Shown here: in pieces, positions 32,973-42,100 of the stretch
Position numbering within the stretch: position 1 is the stretch's first letter
How the letters are laid out: the number at the start of each line of letters is the position of its first letter
Origin: Novosphingobium panipatense
Lineage (GTDB): Bacteria > Pseudomonadota > Alphaproteobacteria > Sphingomonadales > Sphingomonadaceae
Length of the DNA: 64,000 nt
Assembly (NCBI RefSeq): GCF_002149965.1
Contig: NZ_MSQB01000007.1
Span: forward strand, 62,001-126,000
Direction of reading: 5' to 3'
Position numbers and translations under genes: made by a program
The notes under the pieces: model-generated
What the model saw: only the letters and a program-made list of their open reading frames with translations
The model's database searches: none
What the model was told of the DNA's origin: nothing

Positions 32973-34370
32973 ATGAAGTTCATGAACCGAACCGCCCTCG
33001 CGGCGGTGGCGACTCTGCTTGCCTATCCGCTCCGCGTGCTCGCCGCACCGGAAAAGCCCGCCAATCCCCTCGTTGCCCCGACGCTGGGTGATCTCGCCGC
33101 TGCCGGCGATGTCGTTATCCCCCGCGCCTTGGCAACCGCCAGCATTCGTGCCGACGGTTCCGATCCCAAGGCGCTGATCGCCCAGATCAACGCCGCGGTG
33201 AAGGAAATGCGCGAGGTGAACGACAGCCGCCTCGACAAGCTGGAAGCGAAGGTCGACCCTCTCGACGTCCAGCAGTTCGAGAAGATCAGCGAAACCGTCA
33301 CCGACATGGAGACGGCCCTGAACGCGATCAACGCCAAGATCGCAGCCGCTGCTCTGAACGGCGCCCAGCGCGCCCAGCCTGTCGATGCGGCCTACACCGA
33401 AAAGTTCGTTGCTTGGGCCCGGGACGGGTCGACCGAGAACGAGCTGAAGGCGATGCACCGCCCTGGTCAGCCCCGCGCAGCCATGACGGAGGGCAGCGCA
33501 GCCGATGGCGGCCTAACCACTCCCATCGAATGGGATCGCACCATCGAGGGGCGCCTGAAGCTGATCTCGCCGTTCCGTCAGAACGCCAAGGTGCAGGTCA
33601 CTTCCCGCGCTGGCTTCACCAAGCTGTTCACCGACCGTGCCGTTGGCAGTGGCTGGGTGGGTGAAACCGCGTCGCGCCCCGCTACCAGCACGCCGCAGTT
33701 CACCGCGCTGACCTTCGGCCACGGCGAGATCTACGCCAACCCCGCCGCGTCCCAGACGCTGCTTGAAGACAGCGAGATCGACATTGAGGAATGGCTCGCG
33801 GGCGAGGTCGACACCGAGTTCGAGCGCCAGGAATCGATCGCCTTCTGGTCCGGCGACGGCGTGAACAAGCCGCGCGGCCTGCTCAACTTCGTCGAGGGAG
33901 GCACCTTCGCCGACACCCACCCCTGGGGTGCGATCGAGGCGGTGGCGTCCGGCGCCGCGAACGGGTTCACCTCCGACCCGATCATCGACCTCATGTACAA
34001 GCTGCCGGCTGCGTACGCTGCCAATGCCAAGTTCTTCGCGAACCGCTCGTCGCTCGGCGCGATCCGTAAACTGAAGGACGGCAACGGCAATTACCTCTGG
34101 CAGCCGACCTTCGTGGCAGGTCAGCCCTCCACCTTGGGTGGATACTCGCTGATCGACATGCCCGACATGCCCATCGTCGCGGCCGGTAACGTGTCGCTGC
34201 TCTTCGGCGACATGGAACGAACGTACCTCATCATCGATCGCCGCGGCACGATGATGCTGCGCGACCCCTACACCAACAAGCCGTTCGTCAGCTTCTACAC
34301 CACGAAGCGCGTCGGCGGCGGTGTCCAGAACCCGGACGCCATGAAGGCGATGATCATCGGCGCAGGTTGA
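32973..34370 (+). CDS. major capsid protein, HK97-like
   Basis: The 465-residue protein has a long helical delta-like region (residues 60-130), then the HK97 fold (TEGSAADGGLTTPIEWDRTI, YANPAASQTLLEDSEIDIEE, FWSGDGVNKPRGLLNF). The protease gene is adjacent. The first 25 residues look like a Sec signal peptide (hydrophobic TALAAVATLLAYPLRVLA, then APEK), which is odd for a capsid protein. The start has no better downstream alternative before residue 80. Confidence 0.92.
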   Translation: MKFMNRTALAAVATLLAYPLRVLAAPEKPANPLVAPTLGDLAAAGDVVIPRALATASIRADGSDPKALIAQINAAVKEMREVNDSRLDKLEAKVDPLDVQQFEKISETVTDMETALNAINAKIAAAALNGAQRAQPVDAAYTEKFVAWARDGSTENELKAMHRPGQPRAAMTEGSAADGGLTTPIEWDRTIEGRLKLISPFRQNAKVQVTSRAGFTKLFTDRAVGSGWVGETASRPATSTPQFTALTFGHGEIYANPAASQTLLEDSEIDIEEWLAGEVDTEFERQESIAFWSGDGVNKPRGLLNFVEGGTFADTHPWGAIEAVASGAANGFTSDPIIDLMYKLPAAYAANAKFFANRSSLGAIRKLKDGNGNYLWQPTFVAGQPSTLGGYSLIDMPDMPIVAAGNVSLLFGDMERTYLIIDRRGTMMLRDPYTNKPFVSFYTTKRVGGGVQNPDAMKAMIIGAG

Positions 34371-34376
34371 GAGCTT

Positions 34377-34400
34377 CCGGGGCGGTTCACGCCGCCCCGG
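34377..34400 (+). terminator. hairpin after the capsid gene
   Basis: A perfect 9-bp stem (CCGGGGCGG with CCGCCCCGG) and 6-base loop starts 7 bases after the capsid stop. There is no real T run, so it may stabilise the mRNA end or partly terminate. Confidence 0.5.
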
Positions 34401-34452
34401 TTGATCGAAGCGACGCTGCGCGCGCCGTTTCGGTCAACCCCAGGAGATCCCG

Positions 34453-34701
34453 ATGACCACCAAGCCGAAGCCCGAGGCGGCAGACACCGCCACCAAGGCC
34501 GCCAACATCCCGCCCGCAACGGAAATCGATACTTCCGGCGCTCCGCAGCAGATCGTCCCCGACGTCGATATGTCCCACCCGGCCGTCGACGACGACCCGC
34601 GTGCGGGAACCACGGACGAGCAGAACCGGATCGATTTCAACGATCCCACGATCGAGAGCCACAAGGCTGTCGAGAAGAACCTCGCCAGTAAGGGCGCTTA
34701 A
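34453..34701 (+). CDS. small acidic head-region protein
   Basis: The 82-residue protein is disordered-looking (Pro/Thr/Asp-rich) and sits between capsid and connector genes. No family was recognised. The place would fit a head decoration or accessory protein; that is inference. AGGAGA precedes the ATG. Confidence 0.65.
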   Translation: MTTKPKPEAADTATKAANIPPATEIDTSGAPQQIVPDVDMSHPAVDDDPRAGTTDEQNRIDFNDPTIESHKAVEKNLASKGA

Positions 34702-34713
34702 GGCATCAGCGCA

Positions 34714-34743
34714 GCGGGCCGGTGCATAACCGGCCCGCATTTT
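34714..34743 (+). terminator. terminator-like hairpin in late operon
   Basis: A perfect 9-bp stem (GCGGGCCGG with CCGGCCCGC), 7-base loop and following ATTTTC lie between the small head protein and the connector gene. Confidence 0.6.
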
Positions 34744-34755
34744 CGGAGCTTCACC

Positions 34756-35280
34756 ATGGCACTTCCCGTTTCGCTGGACGAGGCCAAGGCGCAGCTTCGC
34801 GTCGACGGCGACGAGCAGGACGACGAGATCCTCGGCTTCATCAGCGACGCCGCCGACTGGGTCGAGCGCCGCACCGGACAAATCCTTGAGGCGCGCGAAG
34901 TCACCGAGCAGGTCCGTGCCGGTCGCGTCCTCACCCTTCGGGCCTGGCCCGTCGCGGCTGCCGCCGTCCCGGAGGTTTCTTATGCTGGCAGTGACGGCCT
35001 TCCCATCACGGTCAGCGGCGCCCGCCTCGACATCACCCGCCGCCCCGCCCGAGTGCTGCCTGCCACCGGTACCTCCTGGCCTTTCCGCAACTCCGATCTC
35101 TGCACTGTCTCGGTTCGCGCCGGATACGAGGACCCTGCGGCTGTCCCCCGCGTCTTGCGCAGGGCCATGCTCCTGCTGATCGGCGCCTATGACGCTGACC
35201 GCGAAGGCGGCAGCACCTTGGCCGATGCGGAAACAGCAGCTGGGCGCCTGTGTGAGAAGCTCAAGAGGCACACGCTGTGA
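34756..35280 (+). CDS. head-tail connector, gp6-like
   Basis: The 174-residue protein begins with the typical VSLDEAKAQLRVDGDEQDDE and FISDAADWVERRTGQIL pattern of gp6/YqbG-like connectors, which bind below the portal. It overlaps the next gene by 4 bases (GTGA). Confidence 0.85.
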   Translation: MALPVSLDEAKAQLRVDGDEQDDEILGFISDAADWVERRTGQILEAREVTEQVRAGRVLTLRAWPVAAAAVPEVSYAGSDGLPITVSGARLDITRRPARVLPATGTSWPFRNSDLCTVSVRAGYEDPAAVPRVLRRAMLLLIGAYDADREGGSTLADAETAAGRLCEKLKRHTL

Positions 35281-35621
35281 AGAAAGGGCCTCTCAACCGC
35301 CGCATCCAGTTCGAGCGTCCGGTTACGACCCGCGATCCTACCTACAACACCTCGAAAACGACTTGGGAGCCGCATGCGAAGGTCTGGGCAGAGGTCCGCG
35401 ACGTGCTGCCGAGCCGGGCGGAAAGCGTGGACGAGAGCGCCTCGCTCCAGCAGCGCCCGGCGCGCATCCGCATGCGTTATCGTGAGGACATTACCCCAGA
35501 CATGCGCGTGATCTACCGAGGCCGTACCCTGGAGATCGTCTCCGGGCCGGCCGAAATTGGCCGCCGAGACGGCCTCGAGCTCATCGCGCAGGAACTCTCG
35601 ACGCGAGGCGAAAAGCCATGA
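35277..35621 (+). CDS. head closure / head-tail joining protein
   Basis: The 114-residue protein starts at GTG. The sequence LNRRIQFERPVTTRDPTYNT and KVWAEVRDVLPSRAE fits the SPP1 gp16-like head-tail adaptor family, which closes the channel after packaging. It overlaps its neighbours by 4 bases each. Confidence 0.82.
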   Translation: MKKGPLNRRIQFERPVTTRDPTYNTSKTTWEPHAKVWAEVRDVLPSRAESVDESASLQQRPARIRMRYREDITPDMRVIYRGRTLEIVSGPAEIGRRDGLELIAQELSTRGEKP

Positions 35622-36172
35622 GCCGCAATTTCCCGGTCAAGGGCCTCTCCGACCTCGACGCTTTCCTTTCGGCCTTGCCTAAGCGGATGCAGAAGCAGGG
35701 AATCCGACAAGGCCTCACCGCAGCCGCGGCGCCGATCCGCGATGAAGCTCGCGCACGAGCGCCGAAGAAGAGCGGCAAGATGGCGAAGGCCATCAAGACA
35801 GGTTCGCCTCGCCAGAATCATGACGGCACGTTCTCGGTCAGCATCCGCCTCGTCGGCGAGCACGCTTTCCTCGGGTCGTTCTTCGAATGGGGCGTGCAGG
35901 CGCACTTGATCGCCCGGACCGGCGCCGGTGAAGGCCGTGTCGCCGTTCGCAAGGCGGCTGAGGGAAAAGGCAAGATCTCCACGAAGCCGATCAAGATCGG
36001 CGATCGCTTCATCTCCGGGATAATCAACCACCCCGGCTTTGCGGCTCACCCTTTCATGCGCCCGGCGCTCGACGCGAAGGCGGACGAGGCAATCCAGGCA
36101 TTCGCAACGAAAGTCCGCTCCTTCATCGAAGGCAAGACGGGCTTCGTGGCTTCGATCGATGAGGCGGCCTGA
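35618..36172 (+). CDS. HK97 gp10-like neck protein
   Basis: The 184-residue protein has the gp10-family pattern: LPKRMQKQGIRQGLTAAAAP and RDEARARAPKKSGKMAKAIK near the start, and HPGFAAHPFMRPALDAKADE later. It belongs to the connector or tail completion set. Confidence 0.83.
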   Translation: MSRNFPVKGLSDLDAFLSALPKRMQKQGIRQGLTAAAAPIRDEARARAPKKSGKMAKAIKTGSPRQNHDGTFSVSIRLVGEHAFLGSFFEWGVQAHLIARTGAGEGRVAVRKAAEGKGKISTKPIKIGDRFISGIINHPGFAAHPFMRPALDAKADEAIQAFATKVRSFIEGKTGFVASIDEAA

Positions 36173-36579
36173 TGGACGGCGTTGCAGCAATGGTGAAGGC
36201 GTTGCTCTCCGACGCTGCCGTGATCGAAATGGTGCCCGCAGACAGGATTTCCCCCGGCCCCAGCTCGCTCGGTTTCGATTTGCCGTGGATCGCGCTGGAG
36301 AGCGTGAGCAAGAACGATCGCAACCTGCCCGCCCCCGGTGAGCGCCGGCACGTTCGCGAGCGGGTGCAGGTGACCGTCCTGGCCAACGATCATCCCGAGA
36401 GGAGCGCAGTCATGCGCGCCGTGCGCCATGCGGCTGCCGATCTGCTGGATATCGAGGTCGACGGCATCGACGCAGTGACCATCCACACGGATTCGGCTGG
36501 CCCGGACTTCATGATCGAGGACGCCTCGATCTGGTGCCGCACGCAAGATTTTCTCGTCACCTACTCGGAGCCACGCTGA
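36172..36579 (+). CDS. tail completion/terminator protein, DUF3168-like
   Basis: The 135-residue protein fits DUF3168 by size and place, with DRISPGPSSLGFDLPWIALE and a C-terminal CRTQDFLVTYSEP. It would cap the tail tube. It starts on the stop of the previous gene (TGATG), and the next gene does the same on it. Confidence 0.72.
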   Translation: MDGVAAMVKALLSDAAVIEMVPADRISPGPSSLGFDLPWIALESVSKNDRNLPAPGERRHVRERVQVTVLANDHPERSAVMRAVRHAAADLLDIEVDGIDAVTIHTDSAGPDFMIEDASIWCRTQDFLVTYSEPR

Positions 36580-36770
36580 TGATCGATACCATCGCCACCC
36601 GCCGCACGACCCTGAACGGCAAGACCTATGAGAAGGGCGATACGGTGCCCATGCCCGCCAAGCAGTTCGAAGATCTCAAGCCGACCAAGCGGTTCTCGCG
36701 CGCCCCGGCGGCGAAGAAGGTCACGTCGGGCAAGGCCGATGACACCAAGTCGAGCGGCGCCGCCGACTGA
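36579..36770 (+). CDS. small basic tail-region protein
   Basis: The 63-residue protein is translationally coupled to the previous gene. The N-terminal part (TLNGKTYEKGDTVPMPAKQF) looks like a small beta fold and the C-terminal is Lys/Ser-rich. No family was recognised. Confidence 0.6.
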   Translation: MIDTIATRRTTLNGKTYEKGDTVPMPAKQFEDLKPTKRFSRAPAAKKVTSGKADDTKSSGAAD

Positions 36771-36834
36771 CACGAGATTGCCGTCCCCGGCGATAGCCCG
36801 CCCCGGCTTAGGGGCATTCCTCTGGAGAAATTAG

Positions 36835-37311
36835 ATGACCGTCTTCACTTCGGCCGGGACGACTCTGGCCCTCACCAAAACCGCTGCGGCGACCTACGAC
36901 AAGGCCGGTGTCGAAGCCCTTCTGGCGGCTGCCACCAAGATCGGCGAAGTCAGCGACCTGGGCGACATCCCCAGTCGCGCCTATGACATCGTCAACTGGC
37001 GCAACATCGCCAGTCGCGGCGACAGCAAGGCAAAGGGCGGCTACACCCTCGGTACGCAGACCATTACCGTCGGTATCGATCCGAACGATGCGGGCCAGGC
37101 GCTGGTCGATACCGCGACCGAGGACGATGACTTCTACACCGTCATCATCTCGCACCCGAAGCTCGGCGTGATCGCCGGGCGCGCGCTCGTGATGGGCGGC
37201 CCCCGCAACTACGGCGATGCCAACACCATCGCCACCCGACAGATCACCCTCGAATACTCCATCGTCTCGGACGATGAAGACGGCCTGGTGATCTACACGC
37301 CGGAAGACTGA
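36835..37311 (+). CDS. major tail tube protein
   Basis: The 158-residue protein lies before the tail chaperones. Features fitting a tube protein are IGEVSDLGDIPSRAYDIVNW near the start and RQITLEYSIVSDDEDGLVIY at the end. The fold assignment comes from the place and pattern. CTGGAGA precedes the ATG, and a good terminator follows the gene. Confidence 0.82.
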   Translation: MTVFTSAGTTLALTKTAAATYDKAGVEALLAAATKIGEVSDLGDIPSRAYDIVNWRNIASRGDSKAKGGYTLGTQTITVGIDPNDAGQALVDTATEDDDFYTVIISHPKLGVIAGRALVMGGPRNYGDANTIATRQITLEYSIVSDDEDGLVIYTPED

Positions 37312-37337
37312 TCTTCCGCACACGCCCCTGAGCTCGG

Positions 37338-37358
37338 CCCCGCTTCTGCGGGGTTTTT
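37338..37358 (+). terminator. intrinsic terminator after the tail tube gene
   Basis: A 6-bp GC stem (CCCCGC with GCGGGG), 4-base loop and TTTTT follow the tail tube gene by 26 bases. It lies in the middle of the structural operon. Confidence 0.75.
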
Positions 37359-37414
37359 CATGCCGGTCGGTTGTCAGGGCATCCGACCGGCACCCTCCCT
37401 GAAAGGTAAATCCC

Positions 37415-37879
37415 ATGGCTCTCAAAGCTGCCAGCCTCCGCGTTGCGGACGTTTCCGACCTTCCCGTCAAGAATGCCGACGGTTCCCCGCTCCGCGATCC
37501 CGACACCGGCGCCCCGATCACCGCCACCGTTTTCGGCCCCGGCACCAAGGTCTGGCAGGCCGCCAACGCCACGAAACAGCGCAAGGCCGTCAAGCGGTCG
37601 CGCGAAGCGAACGGCAAATTCGAGGCGGCACTGGACTTCAAGGAAGAGGATACCGTCGAGTTCCTCTGCGCGATCACCAAGCGTTTCAACGGGCTCGACT
37701 GCGAGGACGAGCACGGCAACAATATCCAGGACGAACGCGAAAACGTCCGTGCCGTCTACTCCGATCCGTTGCTCGGCTTCATCCGTGACCACATGGAAAC
37801 CGACGTCAGCAGCTGGGAAAATTTTATGAAGGCGTCGCAGTCGCTCTCGAACTCTGGGTCCGCCAACTCGCCTGGCTGA
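37415..37879 (+). CDS. tail assembly chaperone (gpG-like)
   Basis: The 154-residue protein is the shorter chaperone (DVSDLPVKNADGSPLRDPD through DVSSWENFMKAS). Near its end the codons GAA AAT TTT form a slippery site, and a -1 shift there fuses it to the downstream frame. Both products are expected to coat the tape measure protein during tail assembly. Confidence 0.82.
   Translation: MALKAASLRVADVSDLPVKNADGSPLRDPDTGAPITATVFGPGTKVWQAANATKQRKAVKRSREANGKFEAALDFKEEDTVEFLCAITKRFNGLDCEDEHGNNIQDERENVRAVYSDPLLGFIRDHMETDVSSWENFMKASQSLSNSGSANSPG
37819..37825 (+). promoter_or_regulatory. programmed -1 frameshift site A_AAU_UUU
   Basis: The heptamer AAATTTT is in the right phase (A AAT TTT, zero frame) 18 codons before the stop of the chaperone. 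The -1 frame is open from 37789 to 38289 and reads YEGVAVALELWVRQLAWLN after the shift. The arrangement matches G/GT chaperones of lambda-like phages. Confidence 0.78.
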
Positions 37880-38289
37880 ACACTGCCCCGAAACGGGAAC
37901 ACACCGGCTCTGGAAAACCACCAGAGCCGGTGACTCGAGCGGAAGCGATGAAGGCGGAGGGCAGGGAGCCGAAGCTGCCGATCAATCCGGCTCCCTATCT
38001 CACCGACTGGCTGCTCGAGATCGGGCCGGCCGCCCCTGCTGGAGAAAGCGCCGCTGCGATCAGCTTCTCAGAAATGGCCGAGTGGTCCCGCTTGATCGGA
38101 GTGGACCTTTCGCCCTGGGAAGCGCGGACCTTGCGCAGGCTTTCCCGCGTGTTCGTCAGCCAGCGTGAAGACGCGCGAAGCCCGGCCTGCATCGAACCAA
38201 TGAGCAAGGCTGATCCGGAGGCTGCAAGGACCCGTGTCGAAGCTCAGCTCAAGTCTATGATGGAAAGCTTGAGGGGGCGGAGAGTCTGA
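37825..38289 (+). CDS. tail assembly chaperone extension (T part of G-T fusion)
   Basis: This frame is read after the -1 slip and adds 154 residues, giving a 291-residue G-T fusion. It includes LELWVRQLAWLN and the helical FSEMAEWSRLIGVDLSPWEA. A GTG at 37930 could start a shorter separate product, but it has no good Shine-Dalgarno and the first 35 post-slip residues look like real protein. In lambda the T part binds the tail tube subunit. Confidence 0.75.
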   Translation, partial: YEGVAVALELWVRQLAWLNTAPKREHTGSGKPPEPVTRAEAMKAEGREPKLPINPAPYLTDWLLEIGPAAPAGESAAAISFSEMAEWSRLIGVDLSPWEARTLRRLSRVFVSQREDARSPACIEPMSKADPEAARTRVEAQLKSMMESLRGRRV

Positions 38290-38301
38290 GATAGCTATCT
38301 C
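38288..38301. promoter_or_regulatory. 14-bp palindrome before the PDZ gene
   Basis: GAGATAGCTATCTC is a perfect palindrome that overlaps the last stop codon of the chaperone and ends 2 bases before the PDZ gene start. It covers the place where a Shine-Dalgarno should be. It could be an operator or a translation-blocking hairpin. Confidence 0.5.
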
Positions 38302-38303
38302 GG

Positions 38304-39047
38304 ATGAGAAACTACCAAATTGCGGCGCTAGTTGCTGCGAGCTTTATTTCGATACCGTTGGCGGGCGCTCACCCGTTATCGTTCGAAACGGTGACGCCTC
38401 GCCTCGCTTCGACGGCTTCCGAGGCGATTTTCAGGGGACCCGACGCAGCCGATTTACCTGCACGTATCGCCAGTATGTGCATGGACCTCGAATGGCCTGT
38501 TCTAGAACAGTCTTCGAACCAGGTTCTATGTGAAGGCGCCGCAGACACCTCGCTTGCAATGTTCGGCCCACGCGGCGCCACGTACAAGGGTTTGGTGCGG
38601 TTCAACATCGTGCCGCTTGCCGATAGGGTCAGGGTGCAGGCGACGTCTCAAACGACGAGATCGAATGTTTTCGGCCAGCAAACGTCGTTTTCTGCCTCTG
38701 GGTCTGACTTTCTACAGAAAGTCCTCGTGAACCTCGGCGGGGAGTACCCTTCAGGGACGACCTTTAAGGGGATAGACATTGGCGCCCGTGGTTACATTGA
38801 CAGGAGCGGGAAGAATCCTGCCTTTGTCATTACGGAACTATCCAAGCCAGGCACTGCGCCGCAATCGGGCTTGTTGCTGGGTGATCGAATTCTCAAGGTC
38901 GGCAAGGGCAGAGTGTATGACCAGGATGACCTGCGTCATATGTTCTCCCGCTTCAAGGTCGGCGACACCATTCCCGTCGAGGTCGAGAGGGCGGGACAGC
39001 CTATCCAGCTGTCTTTGACGGCCCAGGGCAGAGATCCCGTGCCCTAA
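38304..39047 (+). CDS. exported PDZ-domain protein (moron candidate)
   Basis: The 247-residue protein has a signal peptide (YQIAALVAASFISIPLAGAH). The body of about 130 residues has no known family. The C-terminal PDZ domain has ITELSKPGTAPQSGLLLGDR, ILKVGKGRVYDQDDL and VGDTIPVEVERAGQP. It is not a tail protein by appearance and stands between chaperone and tape measure genes, which are normally neighbours. Base composition is less GC-rich than the flanks. A terminator follows. It may alter the lysogen's periplasm; function is unknown. Confidence 0.8.
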   Translation: MRNYQIAALVAASFISIPLAGAHPLSFETVTPRLASTASEAIFRGPDAADLPARIASMCMDLEWPVLEQSSNQVLCEGAADTSLAMFGPRGATYKGLVRFNIVPLADRVRVQATSQTTRSNVFGQQTSFSASGSDFLQKVLVNLGGEYPSGTTFKGIDIGARGYIDRSGKNPAFVITELSKPGTAPQSGLLLGDRILKVGKGRVYDQDDLRHMFSRFKVGDTIPVEVERAGQPIQLSLTAQGRDPVP

Positions 39048-39072
39048 ACAGTAACGCACCAATCATTCTCAC

Positions 39073-39103
39073 AAGGCGGTCTCGCGAGGGGCCGCCTTTT
39101 TCT
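39073..39103 (+). terminator. intrinsic terminator after the PDZ gene
   Basis: A perfect 7-bp stem (AAGGCGG with CCGCCTT), 12-base loop and TTTTTCTTT lie 15 bases before the tape measure start. Confidence 0.78.
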
Positions 39104-39117
39104 TTGGAGGTCGGCAT

Positions 39118-42100
39118 ATGGCAGGTGGCATCCCAGCAGGCCGGCTCTCGATCGAGATCGTGGCCGAAGTCGCTCGGCTTCAGGCTGACATGGACAAGGT
39201 CAAGCGGGCAGTCCGTGACGCCAGCGGCGACATCGCCCGGAACGCGAAGGCGGCGAACGACAACCTTGCCAGCGTGGGCCGCGGCGCCGGCGCGGGCATG
39301 AAGCAATTTTCGCAGGAAGCCCAGCGCGCCAACGAGTACCTCCGTAAGATCGCGCAGACCTCGTCCGACGTGGTGACCAGGGTCAACGCGGTTACCGGCG
39401 TCACAGGAGGGATGCGACGATCGGCGGATGATTTCGCTGCGTATGGCAAGGAGCTCGATCGGCTCCGCGCACAGTATAACCCGCTCTTTGCCGTGATCCA
39501 GAGATACCGTTCATCGGTTGAGGACATCCGCAACGCCCACTCTGTTGGCGCCATATCGGCGGAGGAGATGGCGCAGGCGATCAGCCGCGAGCGTCAGGCT
39601 TCGTTGGAAACCATCGCAGCGCTGAAGGGTAGAACCACTGCTATCAAGGAGGCCGAGCAGGCCGCGCGCGCAGCAGATCAGGCCGAGGCAGAATACGCGA
39701 GGTCGATCGAGGATCTGCGGAAGCAGGCGAACCCCGCCGGCGCCGCACAAGCCCAGCTGAATGCGCAGATGGAACTGGCCGAGAGGGCTTTCCGTGAAGG
39801 CCGACTTGCAGCTGACGAGTATGCGACGATCATTCACAATCTGCAGACGCGCGTAAATCTCCTCGGCAGCGACGGCTTCGGCCAGCTCGGTGCCAGCGGC
39901 CAGGTTGCTGGGCACCATATGCTCAACCTGAGCTTCCAGATGCAGGATCTCGGTATCCAGATGCTCGGCGCAGCGCAGAGCAGCGCTCCTCTGAAACTCG
40001 CCTTCACGGCGCTGGCTCAGCAGGGTTCGCAGATATACGGCATCATCCAGCAGTCGGGTCTCGGGTTCAAGGCGTTCGCTGCGCAGGCGCTCGCTGCCGC
40101 GGGCATCATCAAGGTGTCAGGCGACGAAGCATTGATCGCCGCCGCACGGCAAGCTGCGGCCCACGAGGCCGTAGTTGCATCCCTTGCTGAGCGGGCCTTG
40201 GCTAACGCGGCGACTGCCGAAGCGGAAGTCGCGCTGGCCCGCGTGCAAGTCGCCAACGCCACTACGGCCGGTGAAGCGGCGGCGGCTCATACCCGCCTTG
40301 CAGCTGCTGAATTGCGCTCGGCTGCTGCCGCCGCCGAGTCTGCGACGGCGCAGGGCGCTTTGACGACTGCCCAGGCGAACTCGGCAGCGGCTACGAACGC
40401 CGCTGGAGCCTCAATGCGCACCACCCTCGGCACGCTCGGAAGGGCGGTCGTGCCGGTTGCTGCGGCACTGGCGGTAGGCACGGCTGGCTTCGCGCTGTTC
40501 AATCGCACCATCTCGAAGGGCATCGACACCAAAAAGATGATCGATGGCCTCGGACTTACCCGCGCCGAGATCAAGAAGCTTGAGAATACCTCGATTACCA
40601 GCGGCGACGTGATCAAAGCGACGTTCCAGGTGCTCGCTGAGCAGGCAGGCATCAGCTTTGACGGAATGGGCAAGGCTTGGGACGACGCTCTCGACTGGAT
40701 GACGGATGTCGGCCGCAGCGCCATGGCGAACATCTACGCCAACACCGTGGGCACCTTCAAAGCGGTATGGGCGGCGGTGGTTGCGGTGAAGGATGGCAAG
40801 GGGCTGGGTGGCGCCTGGGATGCGGCGGCAGGCGCGTATACCGGGGCTCAGAAGGAAGCCAATCAGTACCTCAAGGACCTTGCAAAGTCTGTGCGCGATC
40901 GGGCCGCTGCAAACAAGCAGGCCGATCTAGAAAAGCAGGCTGCGGCTCTGAAAGCCGAGCGCACGCCGAAGGTGGACCGCAGCGGTGAATCCCTGGCGCG
41001 TGAGCTTGAGGCCACCGAGGCACTTATCGACGGGCTTTATCGCTCCGCCGATGCCTATGGTGTGAGCACGGCTGCTGGTGTCCGTGCTCGTGTCGAGGCG
41101 GAGGCGACCGCTAAGGGCATCAAGAAGCAGGCGGACGTCCAAGCCTACGCCTCGCTCGAGCTCCGCAAGTATGTGGCGGAACAGGTCAACGAGTCCGCCG
41201 AGCAGGTCGCGGCGATGAATGATCAGACCCGCGCGCAGGAGTTCGTCAATCAGGCGATCCGCAGCGGGGCCCTCGATGCCGATAAGGCATCCGAGGCGCT
41301 GGCCGACATGGCTGAACAGCAGAAGCTTATGACCGCCATGACTGTCGCGTCGATGAATGGCGATGCTCGTGGCTATGACAAGGCAAAGGATGCGCTGGCG
41401 AAGCTCACCGCAGCCCAACTCGCCAACAAGAAGGCCCGCAAGGAGACCGAGGACGAAATCCAGTCTGCGCAGCTCAGCCGCTCGATCGAGGATATGCGCA
41501 CCGAGACCAAGCTGACCGCGGGCCTTGGCGCCGCCCGGCTCAAGGCGCTGCGCGGCCTGTCCGGAGATGCGCTGGAAGACGAACTGGCCCGGATCGCCCT
41601 GGAGCAGGAAAAGGTTGCGATCCAGGTCCGCGCGGAAACAGAAGCTCGGCGCCTTCGCGACGCTGGCTTGATCAAAAGTGCGGACCTGAAGATGGCGGAG
41701 GCACAGGCTGCGAAGGAGCAGGCCGATGCGCGCTTCGAGATCGAAAGGCAAACCGCAGCGATTGAGCGCTTCAATGACCAGTTGCGTGACACGATCGGGC
41801 TCTTTGGCGACCTTGGTAAAGTTGGATCCGGGCTGGGGGCAATCCTCGGCATCCTCACCGGCAACACCCGCGCCGTAGACGGTCCGATCGGTGATCTGCT
41901 GAATGTGAGCATCTCGGGCCGAAACGCCCAAGGTGACAAGATTGCTTCTTCCATTGGGGAAGAGATCTCGAAGATCTTCAAAAAGGACGGCGCCTTCGTA
42001 AAGGCGGTGCTTCCCGTGCTGCAAAATGCGGCAACAGGCATGGCCGCAAGCTCGGCGCTGTTCGGGAAGCAGTCCGCGTCTGAGCAGGCCGGTTCCGCCA

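Noticed and set aside
32037-33458. 473-residue frame antisense to protease and capsid genes
   Set aside because: His/Arg/Gly-rich shadow with no motif, opposite essential structural genes.
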